64,000 bases of DNA from DATCHW01 sp963806045 (GTDB lineage: Bacteria; Bacteroidota; Ignavibacteria; Tepidaquicellales; Tepidaquicellaceae): NCBI GenBank assembly GCA_963806045.1, contig CAWDWP010000001.1, forward strand, positions 434,001 to 498,000, given 5' to 3'. Made by a program: the position numbers and the translations under genes. A model generated the notes under the pieces. The model saw only the letters and a program-made list of their open reading frames with translations, was not told the origin of the DNA and searched no databases. Shown piece by piece: positions 38,667 to 49,480 of the stretch (its first letter is position 1; each line of letters opens with the position of its first letter).

Positions 38667-39333
38667 TTTTATCCTTTCCCCAATACTTGGGATTAAAAAG
38701 TTATTTATTATTTAATTGATATCATTTTTTCTTCCTGACATTTCTAAAGATAAATCCGACACAAAGCAGATTCACTTCGTTATTCCGAATGGTTGCTTAT
38801 TACCGGATAGGCTAATAAATTAAAGTATAAACAGATTATCTGTTTTGGCTTAGTCCAGCTTTTTGTCCACTCATAATTTATACAGTTGTCACATAAAATT
38901 TTTTTGGAGAAACTATCCGAAATTTAATAAATACATATAATTGTCTATGATTCATTCTTTAATCATATAATTATTACCGCAACATTTATTGATTACTTAT
39001 ATACCCAAAATAAGATTTTTGTAATATATGTAGAAGCATTGTTTATTGCAAAGAGGGTTTTTAATAAAAGTACTCATTAAATTTTACCTCAGAAGTATAT
39101 AATATAGTAATAAACAACAGTTTATCGGATATAATATATGTAATAAGTAATCTTTAAAAATTGGCTTTTTATTTTTAAAAAGTATTGTTTTATTAACTTT
39201 TTAGAAAATTTTTATTGATTATTCATATTTGGGGAAATAATGAAGAAAATAATCTTTAAAAATATTTGGGATTTGTGCTTTATTCTATATATAAAAGTAC
39301 TTTTTCTATTACATTTTAAATGAAAAATAACCT
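38667..39333. other. Long AT-rich intergenic region
   Basis: This 667-base gap lies between the divergently oriented SBBP gene and the helical-repeat protein. It contains no ORF I can support, no GC-rich hairpin and no repeat copy. A short ATG frame at 39240-39323 is discussed among the rejected items. The length and divergent arrangement make it a plausible double promoter region, but I see no clear promoter motif. Confidence 0.5.
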
Positions 39334-40824
39334 ATGGAATATTTAAAATGCTGTAAATTAATTGAAATCTTAAAAACATTAAGTTCCCGCGAGTTTAATG
39401 AATTCGAAAAAATCGCCGCTTCCGGTTATTTTAATAAAGGAAGGAACTATTTACCATATATAAAATCGCTGAAGAAACATTACCCGGAATTTAAAGGTGA
39501 TAATTTCTGCAGAAATAATGCACGGAAATATATTTTTAAAATTACATATCCTGAGAGGCGATATAACGACCAGTATATGAAAAATATATTTACAGATTTA
39601 ATTCACCTGGCAGAGGAAACTCTATTCCAGAAAATTGCAAAAGAATATAATCATCAGAATCTTGCATCACTTGCAATAGAAGAATCGAAGAGAAATCTTT
39701 TTCATCTTGCAAATCATAATATTAATATCCTTGAAAAAAAGCTCGATGAAAATGGTATTGATGAGACATACTTTTACTGCAAAGGAATTAATGAAATTGC
39801 CGGTACGATTATGTATAATAAAAAGCACGGACGAAATCACGAAACGGGGAAACCATTCACAACGGGAATTAAATTTATCTATTTTTCTTTAATTACACTG
39901 GCGCTATCTATTTATAATTCTTCCATAAGGAATTCTATGTTAAATATCAAAGATGGGAAAGAGTTCAATGAATATTATGCAGGTATAATTGACCTGGAAA
40001 AACTTGAGAAAATGATTTCTGATACAAACGATAGCAACAAAGAATTAATTTTGATTTTTGTATATTATTTAATTCACAAAACAAAAAAGGCGGGATTTAC
40101 AAGTTACGAAAAAATGCGTGACCTTTTATTCAGAAATTATCCGAAATTCAGTTCAAGAATGTTATTTTACGTTACATCGATTCTTTTATTTATTCTATAT
40201 GAAGACAAGGATAAAATTAAAGATGAAAAATTCAGGAACGAATTTCACAAACTTGCTTTATTCTCATTAAAGAATAACTGCTATAAGATTATGAAAACAG
40301 GTGCTTTTCAGTTTAATAAATTCAGGTCTTATTATTTGAACGCCCTTGAACTTGGAGAAACAGAATGGGTAAGGAATTTCGCAGATAATTATATTAACGA
40401 ACTACCACATGAAGTAAGGGAGGAAACTCTTTGTCTAATCGCATCAAATCTAAAATATGAAAAAAAATTATATGATGAAGCTTATGAGGGAATAAAAAAA
40501 ATAAAATGTTTGAACATATTCTCTAAATTGGATGCACGTCTGTTAAAGTTAAAATATTATTTGGAAAAGCAATCATATCTGCAGGCTGAAGATTCTCTCG
40601 AATCTTTCAATAAATTTGTCGGCAAAAACAAAGTAGCTAAGAACATATTTAGAAGTAACTTTACACTGTTTATAAAATATTACAAAAAATTACTTGATGT
40701 AACGGAAGAAAAAGAAAATGACCCCGGACAAATACTGATTGAATTAAAGAAAACCCCGGCATTCGCAGAAAGAAGCTGGTTGATTGAAAATTACGAAAAC
40801 TTAATTAATCAAAAACTCTTTTAG
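39334..40824 (+). CDS. Large helical-repeat protein of unknown function
   Basis: The 496-residue protein has no signal peptide and is almost entirely alpha-helical. It opens with a block (ILKTLSSREFNEFEKIAASG, YFNKGRNYLPYIKSLKKHYP) that I recognise as recurring at the start of many uncharacterised Ignavibacteria and Bacteroidota proteins. TPR-like amphipathic helices follow to the end (LYDEAYEGIKKIKCLNIFSK, YLQAEDSLESFNKFVGKN). The architecture suggests a protein-interaction scaffold, possibly regulatory. It stands alone after a 667-base intergenic region and converges with the M1 peptidase gene. Confidence 0.7.
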   Translation: MEYLKCCKLIEILKTLSSREFNEFEKIAASGYFNKGRNYLPYIKSLKKHYPEFKGDNFCRNNARKYIFKITYPERRYNDQYMKNIFTDLIHLAEETLFQKIAKEYNHQNLASLAIEESKRNLFHLANHNINILEKKLDENGIDETYFYCKGINEIAGTIMYNKKHGRNHETGKPFTTGIKFIYFSLITLALSIYNSSIRNSMLNIKDGKEFNEYYAGIIDLEKLEKMISDTNDSNKELILIFVYYLIHKTKKAGFTSYEKMRDLLFRNYPKFSSRMLFYVTSILLFILYEDKDKIKDEKFRNEFHKLALFSLKNNCYKIMKTGAFQFNKFRSYYLNALELGETEWVRNFADNYINELPHEVREETLCLIASNLKYEKKLYDEAYEGIKKIKCLNIFSKLDARLLKLKYYLEKQSYLQAEDSLESFNKFVGKNKVAKNIFRSNFTLFIKYYKKLLDVTEEKENDPGQILIELKKTPAFAERSWLIENYENLINQKLF

Positions 40825-40890
40825 AAAACACATTATATAACTTAATTCATTTAAAGAGACAAATATTACATACTATTCGGACAAATGTCT

Positions 40891-42927
40891 TTATTTAATA
40901 AGTAACATTCTTTTTGTATCGGTAAACTCTCCGGCAATCAATTTATAAAAATATACACCTGATGGTATATTTATGCCATCGAATGTAACCTCATAACTTC
41001 CGGGTTTTAACTGCTCGTTTACAAGTGTCTGAATTTCCTTTCCAAGTATGTCAAATATTATTAGTTTTACCTCTAACGTTTTACCTTTTACTGCACCTGG
41101 AATATCAAATTTTATTTTCGTAACCGGGTTAAATGGATTCGGATAGTTCTGATACATTTCGAATTTATCAGGAACAATATTGGATATTTTATTTATTCCA
41201 AGTGTTAAAGTTGCAGTTTTGAGGAGAATATCATTATTCGGGTCAAACGCTACAGTCGTCGGCTGCCTGTTAAAATCAAAAGAAAATAATTGATTATTTA
41301 CATCATTCATCACTCTGATTGAGGAATCAGAGCCCGATGAAAATGATACTTTTATTACAATTGGCATTTTATGGAAAACTGTATTCGATTGAGTTTGAAT
41401 AGCCGTAAAATTTACTCTCCAGTTTCCCGAACCAAGATTTGAAATTCCATATGTATTTTGATATGTCGGATGATTCGGCTGTTTTACCCATTCATCAATA
41501 AACCATGTTAAATCCTGTCCTGCAACAGCACTGATTTTAGTAGTAAAATCATCTGTCACTGCATTATTTAATTTGAAATTTACTGTATCAGAAGCATAAG
41601 CTTTAAGTGCTGCAAAAAATAATGAGTCACCAATTGTATAACGCAGCATATGTAAAACACAGGAGCCTTTATAATATGTAATTGCAGTATTAAATAATGT
41701 GCTATTTGGGGGAGTTGTGTTTATCCATGCAGGATTATACATAGCCCATCCGGGATTCGATGATAAATATCCTGATGCATTTGAAGTTACCCTCGTTTTA
41801 TATGCAGCATATCCGCTTATATGTTCGGAATATAATGCTTCACAGTATGTTGCAAATCCTTCATTCAACCATATATCAGCCCAGGTACCGCAGGTAATCA
41901 TATCGCCAAACCATTGATGTCCGTATTCATGCGAAATTAAACTTACTACCGAAGACCATCCTGTCGTATAAATAGTTGTCAGAGTTTGGTTTTCCATTCC
42001 TCCCCCATAACCCGAAACTGACGCAAATCCGTCTTTTTCAAATGGATGCTCACAGAACGTTTGCGAATAATAAGTGGTCATATCGGCTATCGCATTTTTT
42101 GTTGGAGCTATATTTTCGCCGGGTGCATAATATAGTCTGATGGGGATACTGTCATTTGGATTTGATAATTTATGCCACCATACTACATCATACGTATATC
42201 CTGTTTTTCCGGTCAGAACGACAAGATAAGTTGACATAGGGTCACGGCTTATCCAGTGATACCAGATAGAATCTGCGGATGCAGTCGAGTCGGCAAGTCT
42301 TCCGTTTGAACCGAGAATCACATTAGAAGGTACTTTTACTGTAATATCAGTTAAAGCTTTATCGGAAGGCTTATCCCAGCAGGGGAACCATTTCCTTGCA
42401 CCTTCCGGTTCACAATCAGTAAATACATATCCGGAAGTGTTAGAATTGAAAGCATTATCGGTAACATTATTATGTCTGTAATATATTTTTATTGTCACAA
42501 TTTCAGCTGGATTATAAGTTCTGTCCAGAGTCACCGTCAAAATATTTGTCGAGTTACTGTGATTAAAATTCAGAACAGTTCCATTTAATAAACGCACAGA
42601 ATCAATAACGAGTGAAGTATATACTGCGTTCAACTGTATTGAATTTAAAGTTGAATCAACCCTGAAATTTACTATATTACTTCCTGAATATGCTTTACTG
42701 CCGGGTGTTTTAAAGCAATTATATATATTCAGGTTTAATGTATATTTTAATACATCATAAGAATGTCTCGGTGTGTTTGGGGAATCTCCCAATAGATTTC
42801 CAATGTTCGGGCTGTGTGATTTTTGGTAAGAACAAATTTCAGCTCCTGTCATTGTACTGAAATCCTGCCCAATTACAAAATTACATGCAATCAGCAGGAG
42901 AAATAGAAAAGTTACTTTTTTCATCAT
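40891..42927 (-). CDS. Secreted M1-family zinc aminopeptidase with T9SS sorting domain
   Basis: The 678-residue protein has a signal peptide (MMKKVTFLFLLLIACNFVIGQ). An N-terminal M1 beta-domain follows (LNLNIYNCFKTPGSKAYSG). The exopeptidase motif is YGGGMENQTLTT, and the zinc site is HEYGH with the third ligand Glu in WLNEGFATY (LISHEYGHQWFGD...). It therefore removes N-terminal residues from peptides outside the cell. The sorting domain starts NYPNPFNPVTKIKF. It has an in-frame insertion GAVKGKTLEVK at the first loop, encoded by a drifted copy of a GTAAAACGTAAAACG-type repeat (41065-41094). The protein ends KKMLLIK, or here KRMLLIK. Confidence 0.92.
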   Translation of the reverse strand: MMKKVTFLFLLLIACNFVIGQDFSTMTGAEICSYQKSHSPNIGNLLGDSPNTPRHSYDVLKYTLNLNIYNCFKTPGSKAYSGSNIVNFRVDSTLNSIQLNAVYTSLVIDSVRLLNGTVLNFNHSNSTNILTVTLDRTYNPAEIVTIKIYYRHNNVTDNAFNSNTSGYVFTDCEPEGARKWFPCWDKPSDKALTDITVKVPSNVILGSNGRLADSTASADSIWYHWISRDPMSTYLVVLTGKTGYTYDVVWWHKLSNPNDSIPIRLYYAPGENIAPTKNAIADMTTYYSQTFCEHPFEKDGFASVSGYGGGMENQTLTTIYTTGWSSVVSLISHEYGHQWFGDMITCGTWADIWLNEGFATYCEALYSEHISGYAAYKTRVTSNASGYLSSNPGWAMYNPAWINTTPPNSTLFNTAITYYKGSCVLHMLRYTIGDSLFFAALKAYASDTVNFKLNNAVTDDFTTKISAVAGQDLTWFIDEWVKQPNHPTYQNTYGISNLGSGNWRVNFTAIQTQSNTVFHKMPIVIKVSFSSGSDSSIRVMNDVNNQLFSFDFNRQPTTVAFDPNNDILLKTATLTLGINKISNIVPDKFEMYQNYPNPFNPVTKIKFDIPGAVKGKTLEVKLIIFDILGKEIQTLVNEQLKPGSYEVTFDGINIPSGVYFYKLIAGEFTDTKRMLLIK

Positions 42928-43027
42928 TAATTATTTTAATATTTATGTATTAAAATAATTAATTTGAAGATTAAAAATAACTGTAATAATTTAAATTTTA
43001 ATAAATTATTACTTTATAATAGTAAAA

Positions 43028-44032
43028 TTACTTTATCAAAATCATTTTTTTTGTATCGGTAAAATCCCCGGCAGTTAACATATAAAAATACACTCCAGAC
43101 GGCAGATTGCTCCCATCAAATGTAACTTGATATGTACCTGGTTTTAATTGCTCATTTACTAATGATGAAATTTCTTTTCCTTGAATATCGTGGACAGACA
43201 AGAATGTCTGTCCTACTGTGTTTGCCTTTATATCAAATTTAATTTTCGTTACAGGATTAAATGGATTCGGATAGTTTTGATAAAGCGCAAAATTTTCCGG
43301 AATTTGAGAATTTATATTAATAATTCCCACAGGAACAGGTGTAAAGATAAAAGTTAAACCTGAAGGTGGAGTTATTCCGGACTGAAAGGTGCATGTTGCG
43401 GCATTAGTTGTTCCGGCAGTTGTTTGTGCCCAATTTGTTGTAGTCTGCCTGTTATTAAAATCTGCATTTGTAGAACCTCTTAACCCAACCTGTATTGTTC
43501 TGATCGAATACACATCGTTCGTAGTATAAACAAAGCGAATCTGATTTGTTGTTTCATAAAGCTTAATCTGAAAACAAATTTCATCGAATCCGTTGAGCCA
43601 AAAACCGTATTGCCACCATTCCACTGTCAGAATCCTGTCTGGCGTTGACCCTTCGGTTTTATAAAATATACCGTCACCTGCAACAGTCGAAGTCAGCTGT
43701 GCACTGAATGGTGATATCACATTATTTGTCGAGCCGGTACTTAAAGGGTAAATGCTCGTTGCCGGTGCACCCGGTCCTAAAGATATCCATCCGCTGCAGC
43801 ACATACCGAATTGCGTAAATGGTGTTCCGTTATAAATAAATGTAAAACCTATTGGTAAATTTCCAAAAACGGAACTGGTACATCCTCCGGTTATATATGT
43901 ACCGGTAGTATGAATACTTGTGAAGGTTTCCATTGTTTGTGTAAAAATATAACTGCTGATATTATCGTTATCTGCCCTGCAGGGAATGTAAAAAACTGCT
44001 AAAAATAAAAAAATAATAAATATTTTATTCAT
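43028..44032 (-). CDS. Secreted protein with T9SS sorting domain, unknown beta-sandwich module
   Basis: The 334-residue protein has a signal peptide (MNKIFIIFLFLAVFYIPCRA) and a ~220-residue module. That module contains LPIGFTFIYNGTPFTQFGMCCSGWISLG, DRILTVEWWQYGFW and QIKLYETTNQIRFVYT. This pattern resembles a beta-sandwich found before sorting domains in secreted Bacteroidota proteins and may be adhesive, but I assign no function. The sorting domain (NYPNPFNPVTKIKF) contains the NTVGQTFLSVHD insertion, encoded by the palindrome at 43193-43212. It lies 9 bases after the preceding T9SS gene and is probably co-transcribed with it. Confidence 0.8.
   Translation of the reverse strand: MNKIFIIFLFLAVFYIPCRADNDNISSYIFTQTMETFTSIHTTGTYITGGCTSSVFGNLPIGFTFIYNGTPFTQFGMCCSGWISLGPGAPATSIYPLSTGSTNNVISPFSAQLTSTVAGDGIFYKTEGSTPDRILTVEWWQYGFWLNGFDEICFQIKLYETTNQIRFVYTTNDVYSIRTIQVGLRGSTNADFNNRQTTTNWAQTTAGTTNAATCTFQSGITPPSGLTFIFTPVPVGIININSQIPENFALYQNYPNPFNPVTKIKFDIKANTVGQTFLSVHDIQGKEISSLVNEQLKPGTYQVTFDGSNLPSGVYFYMLTAGDFTDTKKMILIK
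43193..43212 (-). repeat. In-frame palindromic element inside a T9SS sorting domain
   Basis: GACAGACA-AGAA-TGTCTGTC is an 8-bp perfect stem with a 4-base loop. It encodes the VGQTFLSV segment at the same loop as the elements at 15739 and 55536. Confidence 0.85.
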
Positions 44033-44041
44033 AATTATTTT

Positions 44042-45728
44042 CTATTTTATTAAAACCATTTTTTTGGTATCGGTAAAGTCACCTGCTGACAACTTATAAA
44101 AATAAACCCCTGATGGTAGATTGCTGCCGTCGAATGTAGTCTCATATTCACCGGGCGGCAATGTTTCATTTACTATTGATGAAACTTCTTTCCCGTTAAC
44201 ATTATAAATTTTTAAACTGACGAAAGAACTTTTTGATATTTGATATTTTATAACTGATTTCGGATTAAACGGATTCGGGAAATTCTGAGACAGTGAATAT
44301 TTCAAAACTGTCTGCTGATTTTCATTTATTCCTATTGTATGGTTTGTACTTAGCCTGATATAATATAACTCTGCAAAAGATTGTCCATTATTTGTTGAAT
44401 TCGGATAATTTCCCGGAATTGAGTCCCTTAATGCACAAACATTTGCATATAACAAAGATGAACTATTATCATTCCAGACAGAAATACTCGGATAAGACCA
44501 ATCTTTCAAAGGAGAATCGGGTGTAAACTTAAATGGTTTTGAAAAATTATAATTCCCTGTTGCCTTGGTTATATACAAAGCTTTGAAGTTTGTAGTATCA
44601 GGAGGAGTTCCACCCCAGTCGGTTTGTGAAAGCCTGGAATACTACGAACACTGAATTATTATCAGAAGAAACTCCGATAACCGGTCTGGATAAACTCCCG
44701 AATTGGTCATTTACACCGGTCTTGATGGAATCCGGTGACGGAATTGGAACGTTTGACTGGTCTGCAATCGAGATGCTCCTGAATGGGTCAGAGCCCGGGA
44801 GTTCGCTGCTCCAGAATCTGATTTTCGCAGGAGCTTTTTGAAAATAGCTTCCTCCTGTTGGATCCTGTTTAACTGTTTCGAAAGTGACACAAGGTACGTT
44901 TCCTTTATACGCAATGGCAAGACCCCTGAATGCAGCCAAACTATCGGCACCGGAACCGGAAAATACTGCCTGATAAATTTTTAACGGAGTAGAAAAAGTC
45001 TGTCCGCTGTTCGTAGTTTCAGTAAAATATACACTTTTATAATCGGATATCAGAGAAGAATTTTGAATGTATGTAATTCCGATTCTTCCGTCCAGTCCTC
45101 TTGCGGCGCAGTATCCCTCCGGGGCAGTATTTGCAAAGGGTATCCACCCCGACCAGGCAGGATACCCTGTTCTTAAAAATGTAGTATCAATTGTCAATGG
45201 ATTCTGTGCAATCAAAATCACCTTAGTTGTGCTTGTGATGCTCGATGTGAGACAGGCTCTTCCGAAAAAAAATGTGTTTGTAGGGGGATCTAATAATGTG
45301 AAAACACCTAGTCCCGGAAATGCATCCAGATAAAGCAACACTCTCGTTGTGGTATTTGCACTTGTAGAACCGTGGTTGCAAATAAAAGCAGTACCATCGC
45401 TTGCTACCATTACAGAACAAAAGCCGGATTTCCTCTCATTAACATTACTCTGAAAAGTCCAGGTAACTCCTCTGTCAGAACTGAAAAAATATTTTGTCAT
45501 CCTGTTTGGATAAGTGGTCGGGTCTCCGAGAGGAGCAGACATAATAACCATATGTATATTGTCAGGTGTATTAGGGTCCTGTGCAATCCATTGCGGGGAA
45601 CTGTTTGAAGCAAGGTCATATATCGTTCCTCCGCCTGTATTTACAAATGTTGGAGTCCAGGTTTGAGAAAATAAATTACCGGAACAAGATAGAATCAATA
45701 TAACAAACAGTATAATTGATGTTCGCAT
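44042..45728 (-). CDS. Secreted sialidase/BNR-like protein with T9SS sorting domain, one-base frameshift
   Basis: The N-terminal frame (44598-45728) has a signal peptide (ending CSGNLFSQ) and propeller-like blades with weak Asp-boxes (SSDRGVTW, TTNSGQTF). The C-terminal frame (44042-44578) has YLRLSTN-type segments and a T9SS domain, NFPNPFNPKSVIKY to KKMVLIK. Omitting one C near 44621 joins them through FTNDWGGTPPDTTNFKALYI, giving about 560 residues. The sorting domain has no palindromic insertion (QISKSSFVSLKIYNVNGKEV). It is followed after 9 bases by another T9SS gene. A sequence error is the likely cause of the break. Confidence 0.82.
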
Positions 45729-45781
45729 AATAATAAAAAATTTAATTAATTTAAAACTTTTTTAAGTACGGTGCTTAATGA

Positions 45782-46072
45782 CTAATATTCTTTAGAAAAT
45801 GGATTATCATCCGGCAAAGCAATTATTTTACCTGAAATATTCTCCCACATGCTTTTTAATTTTTTCTCATCCATTTTTGCATGGTCAATTGTCTTGAAAT
45901 CTTTCAGAGGTGATAAGGAACTGCTAAAACTGTTCTCTGAAAATCTTATCATGTCATTAATTTTGACAACGAGTTCTTTCTTTTGAATTTCGTTTTTAAA
46001 ACAATCGGGATGACGTTTTATGAACTTTTTAGTTTCATTCATTAACTTTTTTATTGTGTGATTGGCTCTCAT
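45782..46072 (-). CDS. Small hypothetical protein
   Basis: This 96-residue charged protein has no signal peptide. Predicted helices include TIKKLMNETKKFIKRHPDC and EIQKKELVVKINDMIRFSEN. The end, ISGKIIALPDDNPFSKEY, looks non-random. I recognise no family. It lies upstream of the T9SS gene pair on the same strand and is divergent from the pentose phosphate operon. Confidence 0.5.
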   Translation of the reverse strand: MRANHTIKKLMNETKKFIKRHPDCFKNEIQKKELVVKINDMIRFSENSFSSSLSPLKDFKTIDHAKMDEKKLKSMWENISGKIIALPDDNPFSKEY

Positions 46073-46286
46073 AAATTATATAATATTGTTATAATAATTA
46101 CTTATAAAAAAGTTAATATTAATAAATATAATAAACAACTAATTAACACAATATAAAAATATCGCCAAATACAAACTTGAATTCATTAATAATTTAACAG
46201 AATAATCTGAAACGATACAGCATAAATTTTGTTATATTATTTATAAACACCTGTTTTGTATTCATTAATATTGAAAGGAATATTTT

Positions 46287-47183
46287 ATGAAATTAGGATT
46301 TGTAGGTCTTGGTAAAATGGGGGGTAATATGGTTGAACGGCTATTAAAAGATGGTCATGAAATCGTAGTTTACAATCTTACAAAACCCGAGGTCGAAATT
46401 GCAGTAAAGAAAGGGGCAATAGCTGCGAACTCATTAAAAGATTTAGCGGATAAATTACCCGGACGAAGAATTGTCTGGCTGATGATTCCATCAGGAAAAC
46501 CTGTAGACGAAAGTATTTGTGAGTTAGAAAATCTTTTAATGAAAAATGATATTATAATAGACGGTGGGAATTCATTCTGGAAAGATTCACAAGCACGGGC
46601 GAACAAACTTTCCGAAAAGGGAATTTTTTATCTTGATTGCGGTACAAGCGGGGGCGTTTGGGGACTTAAAAATGGTTACAGCCTGATGACAGGAGGAAAC
46701 AAAGAGGCGGCGGATTTTGTATATCCTATTTATAAATCTCTTGCACCTGAAGGAGGCTATACATATTGCGGTGAAAGCGGTGCGGGGCATTTTGTGAAGA
46801 TGGTGCATAACGGAATTGAATATGGTATGATGCAATCATTTGCAGAGGGTTTTGAAATATTACAGAAATCCCCATTTCATCTCGACCTTGCTGCAATCAC
46901 GAGCGGGTGGCAATATGGAAGTGTTGTACGGTCCTGGCTTTTGGAATTAGCAAATCTCGCATTCAAAGAAGACCCTAATCTGGATAAAATAAAAGGCTAT
47001 GTTGAGGACAGCGGTGAAGGCAGGTGGACAGTTCAGACCGCCATTGACCTTGATGTTCCGGCTAATGTAATTACAGCATCTCTGTTCAGCAGATTTCGTT
47101 CAAGACAGGAGGAATCTTTTGCCATGAAGGTGCTTGCAGCTTTGAGGAATCAGTTCGGTGGTCATTCAGTCGTCAAAGAATAA
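46287..47183 (+). CDS. gnd: 6-phosphogluconate dehydrogenase, decarboxylating (short YqeC/GntZ-type)
   Basis: The enzyme oxidatively decarboxylates 6-phosphogluconate to ribulose 5-phosphate. The 298-residue protein belongs to the short subfamily (~300 residues versus ~470 for the classic form). The dinucleotide fold is GFVGLGKMGGNMVERLL, the substrate loop IDGGNSFWKDS, and the catalytic lysine and helix GHFVKMVHNGIEYGMMQ. A C-terminal SRFRSRQEESFAMKVLAALR follows. Short members are often NAD-preferring, but cofactor choice is not determined here. It heads a tight operon with zwf 16 bases downstream. An AAAGGA ribosome-binding site precedes the ATG. Confidence 0.96.
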   Translation: MKLGFVGLGKMGGNMVERLLKDGHEIVVYNLTKPEVEIAVKKGAIAANSLKDLADKLPGRRIVWLMIPSGKPVDESICELENLLMKNDIIIDGGNSFWKDSQARANKLSEKGIFYLDCGTSGGVWGLKNGYSLMTGGNKEAADFVYPIYKSLAPEGGYTYCGESGAGHFVKMVHNGIEYGMMQSFAEGFEILQKSPFHLDLAAITSGWQYGSVVRSWLLELANLAFKEDPNLDKIKGYVEDSGEGRWTVQTAIDLDVPANVITASLFSRFRSRQEESFAMKVLAALRNQFGGHSVVKE

Positions 47184-47199
47184 TTAATTAAGGATAAAT

Positions 47200-48720
47200 A
47201 TGGATAAGCCAAAAAACTGTATTATAGTAATATTCGGAGCGTCGGGAGATTTAACAAAAAGAAAATTAGTGCCATCGATTTTCCAGCTATTCAAACAAAA
47301 TTTGCTTCCGGATAACTTTGCTGTCCTCGGTGTTTCACGTGCCGATATGAATAATGAATCATTCCGTGCAAGTATGTCGGATGGAATCAAATCATTCGCA
47401 GAAAAATGTGATGAAGAACAACTAAATACTTTCCTGAACAAACTTAATTATATCTCTTTACAAACCGATTCAGTAGAAGAATACACTCTATTGAAGAATC
47501 ATTTATATCAAATTGATAAAGAATTTAATACAGCAAGGAATTTTATTTATTATCTTGCAACACCGCCAAATATGTTCGGAACAATTGCTGAATACCTCGG
47601 TAAAGAAAATCTCGCAGACCAGTCTGACGGTTATAAAAGACTGGTTGTAGAGAAACCATTTGGTTACAGCCTTGAGACTGCAATTAAGCTTAACAAAAAA
47701 CTGCTGACTGTATTTGAAGAGAATCAGATTTATCGAATTGACCATTATCTCGGAAAAGAAACAGTACAAAATATTTTAGTCACCAGATTTTCGAACGGAA
47801 TATTCGAACCTTTATGGAATAGAAATTATATTCATCATATTGAAATTACTGCTGCAGAGAGTATTGGTGTTGAAAACAGAGGTGCTTATTATGACAATGC
47901 AGGTGCATTGAGAGATATGGTGCAAAACCATTTACTTCATTTAACAGGTTTAATTGCTATGGAACCCCCTTCTTCTTTCGATTCGAATGCTATCAGGAAT
48001 GAAACTCTCAAAGTTTTTCAATCTTTAAGACCACTGAAAGAAAAGGATGTTGAAAAATATATAATCAGAGGTCAATATACCGATTCAAAAATCAGAGGTG
48101 AACAAATCCGCGGATACAGGGAAGAAAAGGATGTCAATCCGGATTCAAGAACGGAAACATTCTTTGCAATGAAACTTTATATAGACAACTGGCGCTGGGG
48201 AGGGGTCCCTTTTTACATAAGGACCGGGAAGCGCCTTCCTACACATGTTACAGAGGTAGTCATTAATTTTAAACCGACACCCCATTATTTATTCAGCAAA
48301 GAAAAAGTTTCGCAATCCTGTAACCAGCTGGTAATAAGGATTCAGCCGGATGAAGGGATATTGTTAAAAATAGGTATGAAAGTTCCCGGCACGGGACATA
48401 ACGTTCAGAATATTAATATGGATTTTCATTATAAAGAATTATCAGATGTCCATATTCCGGAAGCTTATGAGCGCCTTTTGCACGATTGTATGATAGGGGA
48501 TTCAACTTTATATTCGAGAGTTGATGCGGTAGAAGCGACCTGGAAATTTATTACTCCAATCCAGAATGCCTGGGATGATAATCCCGAAATTAAAGTATAT
48601 GGTTATCCTGCAGGTACCTGGGGACCGGAAAATGCTGATGACCTTATCGAAGGTAAAAACTTTACCTGGAGATATCCCTGCAAAAATCTTGAGGGCGATG
48701 GAATTTATTGCGAATTATAA
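47200..48720 (+). CDS. zwf: Glucose-6-phosphate 1-dehydrogenase
   Basis: This 506-residue cytoplasmic enzyme oxidises glucose 6-phosphate to 6-phosphogluconolactone, the entry to the oxidative pentose phosphate pathway. The coenzyme site is IFGASGDLTKRKLVPS, and the substrate/active-site block is RIDHYLGKETVQNI with its catalytic His. The VEKPFG motif and YIRTGKRLP are also present. Length and motif order are standard. It sits between gnd (16 bases) and pgl (12 bases), so all three oxidative steps are adjacent. No frame break or odd feature is seen. Confidence 0.98.
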   Translation: MDKPKNCIIVIFGASGDLTKRKLVPSIFQLFKQNLLPDNFAVLGVSRADMNNESFRASMSDGIKSFAEKCDEEQLNTFLNKLNYISLQTDSVEEYTLLKNHLYQIDKEFNTARNFIYYLATPPNMFGTIAEYLGKENLADQSDGYKRLVVEKPFGYSLETAIKLNKKLLTVFEENQIYRIDHYLGKETVQNILVTRFSNGIFEPLWNRNYIHHIEITAAESIGVENRGAYYDNAGALRDMVQNHLLHLTGLIAMEPPSSFDSNAIRNETLKVFQSLRPLKEKDVEKYIIRGQYTDSKIRGEQIRGYREEKDVNPDSRTETFFAMKLYIDNWRWGGVPFYIRTGKRLPTHVTEVVINFKPTPHYLFSKEKVSQSCNQLVIRIQPDEGILLKIGMKVPGTGHNVQNINMDFHYKELSDVHIPEAYERLLHDCMIGDSTLYSRVDAVEATWKFITPIQNAWDDNPEIKVYGYPAGTWGPENADDLIEGKNFTWRYPCKNLEGDGIYCEL

Positions 48721-48732
48721 ATAGATACTGAA

Positions 48733-49461
48733 ATGGAAATTAGAATATTTGAAAATAGATTTGCACTTGCAGATGCTTTTGTAAAAGAATTTTATAAAAC
48801 TTCAAAAATCTATCTGAAGAATAAAGTAAATTTTAACGTAGCATTATCCGGGGGAAAAACTCCGAATATAATATATCAATCTTTATTCCGCGATTATGGC
48901 ACTAAAATAATCTGGACAAATATTCATTTCTGGTGGGTGGATGAACGGTGCGTCCCTTTTTATGATGAGGAAAGCAACTATGGAAACGTAAAAACTCTAT
49001 TGCTGGAGAGGATTGATATTCCTTTCGAAAACATTCATAGAATTGACGGGAATGAGAAACCGGAAAAAGAAGCGTTAAGATATGAAAAAGAAATTAAAAA
49101 AAATGTTCCGGTTAACAATAAACTACCCTTGTTTGATTTGGTATTGCTTGGCTTGGGTGAGGATGGACATACAGCATCTATATTTCCGCGTCAGATGGAA
49201 TTAATTAATTCGGAAAAGATTTGTGAAGTTACATTTAACCCTAAGACCCATCAGGAAAGAATAACACTTACAATAAGAGTAATTAACAATGCGAAAAAAA
49301 TATCGTTTATTGTAACAGGAAACAGAAAAAAAGAGGTTGTTTACAGAGTTTTAAAAAAGATAGATAACTATATGGTATTTCCCGCTTCACATATAGTCCC
49401 TGTTTCCGGGGAAATGGAATGGCTGCTGGATGCAGAAGCTGCATCACTTTTAAAAAATTAA
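48733..49461 (+). CDS. pgl: 6-phosphogluconolactonase (DevB type)
   Basis: The 242-residue protein hydrolyses 6-phosphogluconolactone. Family motifs are intact: NVALSGGKTPNIIY, FWWVDERCVPFYDEESNYG and LLGLGEDGHTASIFP, which contains the catalytic-site histidine region. A C-terminal ASHIVPVSG block is also present. It lies between zwf and tkt in the pentose phosphate operon, 12 and 19 bases from its neighbours. Confidence 0.96.
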   Translation: MEIRIFENRFALADAFVKEFYKTSKIYLKNKVNFNVALSGGKTPNIIYQSLFRDYGTKIIWTNIHFWWVDERCVPFYDEESNYGNVKTLLLERIDIPFENIHRIDGNEKPEKEALRYEKEIKKNVPVNNKLPLFDLVLLGLGEDGHTASIFPRQMELINSEKICEVTFNPKTHQERITLTIRVINNAKKISFIVTGNRKKEVVYRVLKKIDNYMVFPASHIVPVSGEMEWLLDAEAASLLKN

Positions 49462-49480
49462 TAAAACATATAAAAAATAA

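Noticed and set aside
39240..39323. Short ORF (27 codons, hydrophobic) just upstream of the helical-repeat protein
   Set aside because: It could be a leader peptide, but I see no attenuator hairpin or codon bias, so it is not supportable.
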